Source: Sporichthyaceae bacterium
GTDB lineage: Bacteria; Actinomycetota; Actinomycetes; JACCYY01
Assembly: GCA_013696235.1 (NCBI GenBank)
Contig: JACCYY010000114.1
Span: 1 to 12,448 of the forward strand
Length of the DNA stretch: 12,448 bases
Direction of reading: 5' to 3'
Each line of letters starts with the position of its first letter. Within the stretch, counting starts at the first letter, position 1. A model generated the notes under the pieces. It worked only from the letters and a program-made list of their open reading frames with translations. It searched no databases and was not told the origin of the DNA. Positions 6,651 to 12,448 of the stretch are shown here, one piece after another. The translations under genes and the position numbers were made by a program.

Positions 6651-9134
6651 GTGATCCGCCGAGTCGATCTGCGTGGGAGCCGGGACCGGTCCGATGCCGC
6701 CGTCCGGTCTGCCCTGCCGCGAGCCGAGGTGGACGTCGAAGCGGTGCTCGAGCCGGTCCGCGCGATCTGCGCCGACGTGCGGGAGCGCGGGGCGGCCGCC
6801 GTCGCCGATCTGTCGGAGCGGTTCGACGGCGTACGCCCGCCGGCCCTTCGCGTGCCCGCCGCGGTGATCGCGGCCGCCCTCGAGGACCTCGACCCAGCCA
6901 TCCTCGACGCGCTGGGCGAGAGCATCCGCCGCGCCCGGCTGGTCCACGAAGCGCAGCGCCCGACCGAGAGCGTCACCGCGACGGCCGAGGGCGGCACCGT
7001 CACGCAACGGTGGCAGCCGGTCGACCGGGTCGGGCTCTACGTTCCCGGCGGGCAGGCGGTCTACCCCTCGAGCGTCGTGATGAACGTGGTTCCGGCGCAG
7101 GTTGCCGGCGTCAGATCGCTCGTCGTCACCTCCCCGCCGCAGCGGGAGCACGGCGGGTGGCCGCACCCGACGATCCTGGCGGCCTGCGCCCTGCTCGGGG
7201 TCGACGAGGTGGTCGCCGCCGGCGGGGCGCAGGCGGTGGCGCTCCTCGCGTACGGCGCCTCCGGCCCGGACGGGACCGAGGACGTGCAAGCGGTGAACTT
7301 GATCACCGGGCCGGGCAACGTCTACGTGGCCGCCGCCAAGCGCGTCGTCGAGGGTCTGGTCGGCAGCGATGCCGAGGCTGGACCGACCGAGATCATGGTG
7401 CTCGCCGACGACAGCGCCGACCCTCGGGTCGTGGCCGCGGACCTGGTGTCGCAGGCCGAGCACGACGTGAACGCCGCGGCGGTGCTGGTGACGCCGAGCC
7501 AGACCCTGGCCGACGCGGTCGCCGCCGAGCTCGAGCTGCAGGTCGCGGCCACGAAGCACACCGAGCGGGTTCGCGCCTCGATCGGTGGCCGTCAGTCCGC
7601 CATCGTCCTGGTAGATGACGTCGCCCACGGGCTCGAGGTCGCCGACGCGTACGCCGCGGAGCACCTCGAGATCCAGACCCGCGACGCCCGGGCGGTTGCC
7701 GAGCGCGTTCGCAACGCCGGCGCGGTCTTCGTCGGTCGGTGCTCCCCGGTGTCGCTCGGGGACTACTGCGCCGGCTCCAACCACGTGCTGCCGACCGGTG
7801 GTGCGGCCGAGCACATCGGCGGGCTCTCGGTGCAGACGTTCCTGCGCAGCTGCCAGATCGTCGAGTACGACGAGGCCGCGCTGGCCGCGAGCGCCATGGT
7901 GGTGAGCACCCTCGCCGACGCGGAGGACCTGCCCGCGCACGGGGCCGCGGTGCTCGCGCGGTTCGACGGGCGACCCCCGCCCGGCTCGACTCGCACGGAG
8001 ATCGGCTCCGGCGTTTCCGACCGGTTGCCGGTCCGGCCGCTGCTGCGCGGCCGCTCGGCGTACGGGGCTCCTCAGCTCCGCGTCCCGGTCCGGCTCAACA
8101 CCAACGAGAACCCGCACCCGCCGTCGCCTGCGCTCGTGGCCGGGATCACCGAGGAGGTCCGCGCGATCGCCGGCGCGCTCAACCGCTACCCGGACCGCGA
8201 CGCGGCGGCGCTGCGGACCGACCTTGCCGGCTACCTCTCCGCGCGGACCGGCGTCCCGCTCGGCCCGGACCGGGTGTGGGCGGCCAACGGGTCCAACGAG
8301 GTGCTCCAGCAGCTGTTCCAGCTGGTCGGCGGTGCCGGGCGCACGGCCCTCGGCTTCGAGCCGTCGTACTCGATGCACCGCCGGATCGCCGAGACCACTG
8401 GCACGCGTTATGTGGCCGGCAGTCGTGACGACGAGTTCGTGATCGACGTGGACCGCGCCGTGGACACCATCCGAGAGGTCCGCCCCGACCTCGTGCTGCT
8501 CGCCTCCCCGAACAACCCCACCGGCACCGCGTTGCCGCTCGACACGATCATCGCGATCCACGACGTGGCCGTGGCCCAGCGGCCCGCGCTGGTCGTGGTG
8601 GACGAGGCGTACGCAGAGTTCGCCCGCCCGGGCACACAGAGCGCGACCACGCTGCTCGCCGGCCGGCCGTCGCTGGTCGTGACCCGAACGCTGTCCAAGG
8701 CCTTCGCGATGGCAGGGCTGCGCCTCGGCTACCTCGCCGCCGACCCATCGGTGGTGGATGCCGTACAGCTCGTGCGGCTGCCCTACCACCTGTCCTCGCT
8801 CACCCAGGCGGTTGCCCGAGCGGCGCTGCGCCACGCGGACGAGCTGCTCGCCACCGTGGCCGAGGTGATCGCCGCCCGCGACCGGATGCTCACCGGGGTC
8901 GCCGCCCTGGGACTGGCGAGTGCGCCGTCGGATGCGAACTTCGCGCTGGTCGGCAGGTTCGCCGATGCGCGCCGCACCTGGCAGGCGTTGCTGGACCGCG
9001 GCGTGCTGGTGCGCGACCCTGAGCTGGCCGGCTGGTTGCGGGTCACCGTCGGCACCGGAGCCGAGGTGGACGCGTTCCTGGCCGCGCTCGCGGCGATCGC
9101 CGCGGTCGAGGGCGACGAGAGGGCATGGCGATGA
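6651..9134 (+). CDS. hisD-hisC: HisD-HisC fusion: histidinol dehydrogenase / histidinol-phosphate aminotransferase
   Basis: One 827-residue frame encodes two full histidine enzymes. Residues 1 to about 438 are HisD, which oxidises L-histidinol to L-histidine in two NAD-dependent steps. Its zinc ligands and catalytic residues are present: Q268 and H271 (SQAEHD), E337 and H338 (AEHLEIQ), D371 (GDYCAG) and H430 (PAHG), in the same order and nearly the same spacing as E. coli Q259, H262, E326, H327, D360 and H419. Residues about 460-827 are HisC, the PLP-dependent aminotransferase making histidinol phosphate: NTNENP, N621-N622-P-T-G, D651 with Y654, and PLP lysine K683 in [15 protein letters not shown]. 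The joint (about 439-459, rich in Gly, Pro, Ser and Arg) contains no stop and no ATG or GTG; only a TTG at 8025 without a nearby ribosome binding site could start HisC alone. The GTG start gives the usual [10 protein letters not shown] terminus. The two genes are normally adjacent but separate. The end overlaps hisB. Confidence 0.93.
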   Translation: MIRRVDLRGSRDRSDAAVRSALPRAEVDVEAVLEPVRAICADVRERGAAAVADLSERFDGVRPPALRVPAAVIAAALEDLDPAILDALGESIRRARLVHEAQRPTESVTATAEGGTVTQRWQPVDRVGLYVPGGQAVYPSSVVMNVVPAQVAGVRSLVVTSPPQREHGGWPHPTILAACALLGVDEVVAAGGAQAVALLAYGASGPDGTEDVQAVNLITGPGNVYVAAAKRVVEGLVGSDAEAGPTEIMVLADDSADPRVVAADLVSQAEHDVNAAAVLVTPSQTLADAVAAELELQVAATKHTERVRASIGGRQSAIVLVDDVAHGLEVADAYAAEHLEIQTRDARAVAERVRNAGAVFVGRCSPVSLGDYCAGSNHVLPTGGAAEHIGGLSVQTFLRSCQIVEYDEAALAASAMVVSTLADAEDLPAHGAAVLARFDGRPPPGSTRTEIGSGVSDRLPVRPLLRGRSAYGAPQLRVPVRLNTNENPHPPSPALVAGITEEVRAIAGALNRYPDRDAAALRTDLAGYLSARTGVPLGPDRVWAANGSNEVLQQLFQLVGGAGRTALGFEPSYSMHRRIAETTGTRYVAGSRDDEFVIDVDRAVDTIREVRPDLVLLASPNNPTGTALPLDTIIAIHDVAVAQRPALVVVDEAYAEFARPGTQSATTLLAGRPSLVVTRTLSKAFAMAGLRLGYLAADPSVVDAVQLVRLPYHLSSLTQAVARAALRHADELLATVAEVIAARDRMLTGVAALGLASAPSDANFALVGRFADARRTWQALLDRGVLVRDPELAGWLRVTVGTGAEVDAFLAALAAIAAVEGDERAWR

Positions 9135-9727
9135 GCCGGACCGGGCGAGTCGAGCGGTCGACCTCGGAGTCTCGGGTGCTCGTCGAGCTCGACCTCGACG
9201 GGACCGGGGTCACCAGGATCTCGACCGGGGTCGGGTTCTACGACCACATGCTCGACTCGTTCGCCCGGCACGGCCTCTTCGACCTCAGGGTGCAGACCGA
9301 GGGAGACGTCCAGGTCGATCCGCACCACAGCGTGGAGGACACCGCGATCGCGCTCGGCTCGGCGGTCCGGCAGGCGCTCGGCGACCGCTCCGGCATCCGG
9401 CGGTTCGGCACGGCGTTCGTCCCGCTCGACGAGGCGCTCACCCGGGCCGTCGTGGACCTGTCCGGCCGTCCGTACCTGGTGCACCACGAACCCGCGGGGC
9501 TCGCCCCGATGATCGGCGCGTACGAGACCTCGCTCACCCGGCACGTGTGGGAGGCGTTCTCGGTCCACGCGGCCATCTGCCTGCACGTCGACGTCGAGCG
9601 TGGACGCAACGCGCACCACGTCGCCGAGACCCAGTTCAAGGCAGTCGCCCGCGCCCTGCGGATGGCTGCCGAGCCCGACCCGCGCGAGACCGGGGTGCCC
9701 TCCACCAAGGGCACCCTGACGGCCTAG
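9131..9727 (+). CDS. hisB: Imidazoleglycerol-phosphate dehydratase
   Basis: A 198-residue enzyme that dehydrates imidazole glycerol phosphate to imidazole acetol phosphate, the substrate of HisC. It is the monofunctional type, without the phosphatase domain of enterobacterial HisB. The manganese-binding His and Glu clusters are visible: the [17 protein letters not shown] block, [14 protein letters not shown], and near the C terminus [12 protein letters not shown]. The start at 9131 is preferred: its ATG overlaps the hisD-hisC stop as ATGA, and GAGAGGG (9117-9123) lies seven bases upstream. An ATG at 9125 adds two residues but sits one base from that site. The overlap suggests translational coupling with the fusion gene. 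Confidence 0.95.
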   Translation: MSRTGRVERSTSESRVLVELDLDGTGVTRISTGVGFYDHMLDSFARHGLFDLRVQTEGDVQVDPHHSVEDTAIALGSAVRQALGDRSGIRRFGTAFVPLDEALTRAVVDLSGRPYLVHHEPAGLAPMIGAYETSLTRHVWEAFSVHAAICLHVDVERGRNAHHVAETQFKAVARALRMAAEPDPRETGVPSTKGTLTA

Positions 9728-9746
9728 CGGTCCGGTCCGGCGCGCC

Positions 9747-10382
9747 ATGCGGTCACCGAAGGTCGTCGTGCTCGACTACGGCTCGGGCAACCTCAGGTCC
9801 GTCCAGCGCGCGCTCGAGCGCCTCGGTGCGACCGTCACGGTCACCGCCGACCAGACGGCGGGCGAGTCCGCCGACGGCCTGGTCCTCCCCGGTGTCGGCG
9901 CGTACGCCGCCTGCATGGCGGGGCTTCGGGCCGTGCACGGCCCCCGGCTGGTCGGGCGCCGGCTGGCGGGTGGCCGCTCGGTGCTCGGCGTCTGCGTCGG
10001 TATGCAGGTGCTCTTCGCCGCCGGGGACGAGCACGGGGTCCGAACGGACGGGTTCGGCGAGTGGCCAGGTGTGGTCGAGCGGCTCAGCGCACCCGTGCTC
10101 CCGCACATGGGGTGGAACACCGTGATGCCCGGCCCCGGGTCGGTGCTGTTCGCCGGGGTCGAGGACGCGCACTTCTCCTTCGTCCACTCCTACGCCGCCC
10201 GGCGGTTCGAGCTGGCGGTCGAGGCGCCGTTCCCAGCCCCGGTCGTGACGTGGGCCGAGCACGGCGAGCGGTTCGTCGCCGCGGTCGAGAACGGCGCGCT
10301 CAGCGCCACCCAGTTCCACCCCGAGAAGTCCGGCGAGGCCGGCGCCGTCCTCCTCCGCAACTGGCTTGCAACGCTGCGCTGA
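9747..10382 (+). CDS. hisH: Imidazole glycerol phosphate synthase, glutaminase subunit
   Basis: A 211-residue class I glutamine amidotransferase. It hydrolyses glutamine and passes ammonia to HisF, which closes the imidazole ring. The catalytic triad is complete: nucleophile C83 in GVCVGMQ, and H191 with E193 in TQFHPEKSG. The N terminus [14 protein letters not shown] and the oxyanion-strand segment PGVGAY are typical of HisH, as is PHMGWNTV. It begins 19 bases after hisB with no visible ribosome binding site, so coupling to hisB translation is likely. Its partner hisF lies about 1.5 kb downstream. Confidence 0.95.
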   Translation: MRSPKVVVLDYGSGNLRSVQRALERLGATVTVTADQTAGESADGLVLPGVGAYAACMAGLRAVHGPRLVGRRLAGGRSVLGVCVGMQVLFAAGDEHGVRTDGFGEWPGVVERLSAPVLPHMGWNTVMPGPGSVLFAGVEDAHFSFVHSYAARRFELAVEAPFPAPVVTWAEHGERFVAAVENGALSATQFHPEKSGEAGAVLLRNWLATLR

Positions 10383-10388
10383 CGTCCC

Positions 10389-10408
10389 CGACCGTCACTG
10401 ATCGGTCG
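10389..10408 (+). terminator. Stem-loop in the hisH-hisA gap
   Basis: CGACCG (10389-10394) and CGGTCG (10403-10408) form a six-pair stem with an eight-base loop just after the hisH stop. There is no T-run. It could weaken read-through from hisH or be chance. The rest of this 112-base gap (10383-10494) holds only a poor extended -10 candidate, TGCGATCAT ending at 10485, nine bases before the hisA start, which has no ribosome binding site. Confidence 0.2.
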
Positions 10409-10494
10409 TGTGCTGACCAGGACCCGACTACGGGCGGCCGGGTCGAGACGCGGGCCTCGGTTCGGGCCTCCGATCGTGCGATCATCACCACCTG

Positions 10495-11301
10495 ATGACC
10501 GATGGTCCGGCTGGCGCGGCTGACCGCCTGGTGCTGCTGCCCGCGGTCGACGTCGCGGCCGGCACGGCTGTCCGGCTGGTCCGAGGCGAGGCCGGCACCG
10601 AGACCGCCTACGGCGACCCCCTTGCGGCCGCACGCTCCTGGGTCTACGACGGGGCCGAGTGGATCCACCTGGTCGACCTCGACGCGGCGTTCGGCCGTGG
10701 GTCGAACCACGAGCTGCTCGCGCGGGTGGTGGGCGAGCTCGACGTCGCGGTCGAGCTGTCCGGCGGGATCCGGGACGACGTGACGCTCGCGGCGGCCCTG
10801 GCCACCGGTTGCGCGCGGGTCAACCTCGGTACCGCCGCGCTCGAGCGACCCGAGTGGGTGGCCGGGGTCATCGCGCGCCACGGCGAGCGGGTGGCGGTGG
10901 GCCTCGACGTCCGCGGGACGACGTTGTCCGCGCGCGGCTGGACGCAGGACGGCGGCGAGCTGTTCGAGGTGCTCGCCCGCCTCGACGCCGAGGGGTGCGC
11001 CCGGTACGTCGTCACCGACGTGGGCCGGGACGGCACCATGACCGGCCCGAACGTCGGGCTGCTCGAGTCGGTATGCGCAGCGACCGATCGGCCGGTGGTG
11101 GCCAGCGGCGGTGTCGCGACCCTGGCGGACATCCGGGTGCTGCGCTCGCTGCGACCGATCGGCGTGGAGGGCGCCATCGTCGGCAAGGCGCTCTATGCCG
11201 GCGCGTTCACCCTGCCCCAGGCGCTCGATGCTGTCGGCGGGGTCGGCGAGCCCCCGGGTCCGAGAGGCTCGTCTCCGCCGAGGCGATGGCCGTCGAAGTA
11301 G
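10495..11301 (+). CDS. priA: Phosphoribosyl isomerase (PriA/HisA type)
   Basis: A 268-residue (beta-alpha)8-barrel isomerase converting ProFAR to PRFAR, the HisF substrate. The sequence tracks actinobacterial PriA closely ([59 protein letters not shown]). In many actinobacteria PriA also isomerises phosphoribosylanthranilate for tryptophan, replacing TrpF; whether it does so here cannot be told without knowing if trpF exists elsewhere. The catalytic pair is D19 and D175; R147 and W149 (ARGW) match the residues that switch the active site between substrates in M. tuberculosis PriA. The family usually ends shortly after [10 protein letters not shown]. Here about 20 further residues rich in Pro, Gly, Arg and Ser follow, suggesting the ancestral stop was lost. 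The ATG start lacks a ribosome binding site. Confidence 0.93.
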   Translation: MTDGPAGAADRLVLLPAVDVAAGTAVRLVRGEAGTETAYGDPLAAARSWVYDGAEWIHLVDLDAAFGRGSNHELLARVVGELDVAVELSGGIRDDVTLAAALATGCARVNLGTAALERPEWVAGVIARHGERVAVGLDVRGTTLSARGWTQDGGELFEVLARLDAEGCARYVVTDVGRDGTMTGPNVGLLESVCAATDRPVVASGGVATLADIRVLRSLRPIGVEGAIVGKALYAGAFTLPQALDAVGGVGEPPGPRGSSPPRRWPSK

Positions 11302-11345
11302 CTGCCACCGAGCAGGCCGAGGACCCGGTCGCAGACCCGCACGAG

Positions 11346-11359
11346 GGGACCGGGGTCCC
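11346..11359 (+). other. Short inverted repeat after hisA
   Basis: GGGACC (11346-11351) and GGTCCC (11354-11359) are inverted copies; as RNA a five-pair stem with a four-base loop is possible. No T-run follows. It may be a weak hisA terminator or chance. Confidence 0.2.
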
Positions 11360-11410
11360 TACTGATCGCTGACCGCAAGCCGTCCAGCAGGCTGAGGATC
11401 GTCGCCAGGT

Positions 11411-11419
11411 TGCTAGTCT
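11411..11419 (+). promoter_or_regulatory. Extended -10 promoter before the microORF
   Basis: TGC followed by TAGTCT (11414-11419) matches the extended -10 form TGN-TANNNT. CTGAGG at 11392-11397 is a weak -35 with a 16-base spacer. A start near 11426 would leave about 20 bases of leader that contain the ribosome binding site at 11433-11440. Confidence 0.45.
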
Positions 11420-11446
11420 TCGACACCTACCCGGAGGAGGTACCCC

Positions 11447-11506
11447 GTGCTGTACACCATCGGTCTTGTTGTGGTTGTCGTCATCATCGTCATCATCATT
11501 CTCTGA
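11447..11506 (+). CDS. Hydrophobic 19-residue microprotein
   Basis: The ORF starts at GTG and encodes MLYTIGLVVVVVIIVIIIL, then TGA. GGAGGAGG (11433-11440), a near-perfect complement of the 16S 3' end, lies six bases before the start, the strongest ribosome binding site in the window. An extended -10 element sits at 11411-11419. After Gly6 every residue is Leu, Val or Ile, long enough for a short membrane-spanning helix, with only Tyr and Thr near the N terminus. The ATC/GTC codon choice fits a high-GC host, although GTT, CTT and ATT also appear. No homologue is recognised. Possible roles are a small membrane peptide, a type I toxin-like peptide, or a translated leader for what follows; none is proven. 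A chance ORF is possible, but the combination of signals argues against it. Confidence 0.55.
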   Translation: MLYTIGLVVVVVIIVIIIL

Positions 11507-11607
11507 TGCCTGACCGCGTGCTCGACACCGCCCGTACTGGCCGGCTGGACCTGAAGCCGTCCCATGCGGGCGTCTCTCCGAGCCGCTGAAGCCGCCTTCT
11601 CGGCTAT

Positions 11608-11638
11608 GACCGAAGCCGTACGACCGAAGCCTTACGAC
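11608..11638 (+). repeat. Two-copy 14-base tandem repeat
   Basis: GACCGAAGCCGTAC (11608-11621) is followed directly by GACCGAAGCCTTAC (11622-11635), one base different, and then GAC. Related GAAGCCG words occur at 11553 and 11588. It could be a small duplication in decaying DNA or a pair of binding sites. Confidence 0.6.
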
Positions 11639-11767
11639 AACGGTGATCCGCTCGACGATCCGCCAATGGAAATTGATGATCGTCGGCGGGCGGCGGTCCC
11701 CATCCTTCTGGCGGGAGCGTCGGAGCGACGGCTCAGTGTGCACGAACAGCTCGACCTGCAAAGCGCC

Positions 11768-11860
11768 CTAGGTGATCGAGTGCCGGAACGGAGCCGGGCG
11801 CCCCTGGAGCAATACGGCGATGTCGAGATCCGAGATGGCCGTCGCGTCACCCGGACGACA
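11768..11860 (-). pseudogene. Remnant of an MNT-type nucleotidyltransferase
   Basis: On the minus strand, 11807-11851 encodes [15 protein letters not shown], which matches the glycine-then-SDxDxxV active-site motif of minimal nucleotidyltransferases (the MntA/HepT-type antitoxin family), followed by QGRPAPF and a TAG stop at 11768. An RAR tripeptide lies a few codons upstream, as in the usual GSRAR motif, but the Gly-Ser is gone. An in-frame TGA at 11891 and the hisF gene occupy the place of the N terminus, so no start exists. After the stop, a second frame reads LQVELFVHTEPSL (about 11720-11761) and could be more of the same gene after a frameshift, but that is weak. No HEPN partner is seen. 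The two aspartates show what it was; it cannot make a working protein. Confidence 0.5.
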
Positions 11861-11871
11861 CCGGGCTCGAG

Positions 11872-12448
11872 GTGACCGTCGCGGTGCGTGTCATCCCGTG
11901 CCTCGACGTCGACGCCGGGCGCGTGGTCAAGGGCGTCCGGTTCGTCGGGCTGCGCGACGCGGGAGATCCGGTCGAGATGGCGGCGCTCTACGACCGCGAG
12001 GGCGCCGACGAGATCGTGTTTCTCGACGTCACGGCGTCGGTCGTCGGGCGCGAGACGACGTACGACGTGGTGCGACGCACCGCCGAGCAGGTGTTCATCC
12101 CGCTTACGGTGGGCGGCGGCGTACGTGCCGTGGAGGACGTCGACCGGCTGCTCCGAGCGGGTGCGGACAGGGCGGCTGTGAACACGGCAGCGGTGGCCCG
12201 GCCGGCCCTGGTGCGCGAGATCGCGGACCGGTTCGGCTCGCAGGTGCTCACGGTCTCGGTCGACGCCAGGCGCTGCCGGGCCGCGACGGCGACGCCGTCA
12301 GGTTTCGAGGTCACCACCCATGGGGGTCGGATCGGCACCGGGCTCGACGCCGTCGCGTGGTCGGCGGAGGTGGCGCGGCTCGGCGCCGGCGAGATCCTGC
12401 TCAACTCGATCGACGCGGACGGCACGCTGGTCGGGTACGACCTCGAGC
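11872..12448 (+). CDS. hisF: Imidazole glycerol phosphate synthase, cyclase subunit (3' end outside window)
   Basis: The first 192 codons of the cyclase that joins HisH ammonia to PRFAR, giving imidazole glycerol phosphate and AICAR. It begins [21 protein letters not shown], contains [23 protein letters not shown] and [13 protein letters not shown], and runs off the window end. The catalytic aspartates are D12 and D131 (T. maritima D11 and D130). The GTG at 11872 gives the family's usual N-terminal length but has no good ribosome binding site. A second GTG at 11884 has GAGGTGA (11869-11875) eight bases upstream, yet would remove four residues before the first strand. At the ammonia-gate lysine (T. 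maritima K99) this protein has R100 (codon 12169-12171). It follows an unusual 570-base gap after priA, so it may need its own promoter. Confidence 0.93.
   Translation, partial: MTVAVRVIPCLDVDAGRVVKGVRFVGLRDAGDPVEMAALYDREGADEIVFLDVTASVVGRETTYDVVRRTAEQVFIPLTVGGGVRAVEDVDRLLRAGADRAAVNTAAVARPALVREIADRFGSQVLTVSVDARRCRAATATPSGFEVTTHGGRIGTGLDAVAWSAEVARLGAGEILLNSIDADGTLVGYDLE

Larger units (their letters stand above)
11302..11871. other. Anomalous hisA-hisF gap
   Basis: This 570-base stretch interrupts the histidine cluster and has no long gene that fits the organism. Third-position GC bias disappears in every frame outside the microORF, and the stretch around 11600-11680 is visibly poorer in GC than the neighbours. 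It contains a candidate promoter and a 19-codon ORF (11411-11506), a 14-base tandem repeat (11608-11638), and a decayed nucleotidyltransferase fragment on the minus strand (11768-11860). Related actinobacteria often have one or two accessory genes between hisA and hisF; here they seem to have been replaced or lost. Confidence 0.6.

Noticed and set aside
8025..8027. TTG as a separate HisC start
   Set aside because: It is in the right place for a HisC N terminus, but the nearest purine-rich stretch is about 25 bases upstream and the frame is continuous, so a fusion is simpler.
5997..8834. Very long minus-strand open frame (945 codons)
   Set aside because: It lies antisense to the conserved gene and hisD-hisC, whose motifs are unmistakable. 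Its translation is Arg/Gly/His-rich with no family resemblance, a usual mirror effect of extreme GC.
11193..11426. Minus-strand 77-codon frame starting MSKTSNLATILSLLDGL
   Set aside because: The first half looks somewhat protein-like, but there is no ribosome binding site before its GTG, it runs into the priA coding region, and no family is recognised. Not excluded, but unsupported.
11207..11761. Minus-strand open frame with a run of aspartates
   Set aside because: The aspartate run is only the reverse of the Val/Ile codons of the microORF. The frame also crosses the 3' end of priA and has no coherent domain. Part of it may echo the nucleotidyltransferase relic.
11564..11875. Plus-strand 103-codon frame in the hisA-hisF gap
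   Set aside because: Third codon positions lack the strong GC bias of all real genes here, there is no ribosome binding site, and the sequence is better explained as the mirror of the nucleotidyltransferase relic.

Overview
The window is very GC-rich (roughly 70% by eye) and its genes have third codon positions that are almost all G or C. This, GTG starts, a PriA-type HisA and a proline/tyrosine-rich DUF3352-type membrane protein all point to a high-GC actinobacterium. Nocardioidaceae or related Propionibacteriales is my best guess, from resemblance only.

Layout. Positions 1-2304 hold the C-terminal two thirds of the replicative DNA polymerase III alpha subunit (dnaE), cut by the window start. 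A 136-base gap with a palindrome and a candidate promoter leads to a DUF3352-like membrane-anchored protein (2441-4111). A four-helix membrane protein (4167-4787) follows. It overlaps tail to tail with a small SnoaL/NTF2-like protein on the minus strand (4766-5140). A 73-base divergent gap then leads to a well-conserved 468-residue protein of unproven function (5214-6620).

Histidine block. From 6651 to the window end lie hisD, hisC, hisB, hisH, priA/hisA and hisF (the last cut by the window end). They cover L-histidinol phosphate formation from imidazole glycerol phosphate (hisB, hisC), the two NAD-dependent oxidations of histidinol (hisD), and the ring-forming steps upstream (priA/hisA, then the hisH-hisF glutaminase-cyclase pair). 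hisG, hisE and hisI are not in the window. The clearest oddity is that hisD and hisC form one uninterrupted 827-codon reading frame, so the product should be a histidinol dehydrogenase / histidinol-phosphate aminotransferase fusion with both sets of catalytic residues intact.

The hisA-hisF gap (11302-11871) does not look like the rest. It has lower GC, a 19-codon extremely hydrophobic microORF with a textbook ribosome binding site and an extended -10 promoter, a short 14-base tandem repeat, and on the minus strand a decayed fragment carrying a nucleotidyltransferase motif of the MNT type. This looks like a small site of past insertion and decay inside the histidine cluster. I see no CRISPR array, tRNA, rRNA or intact mobile element.
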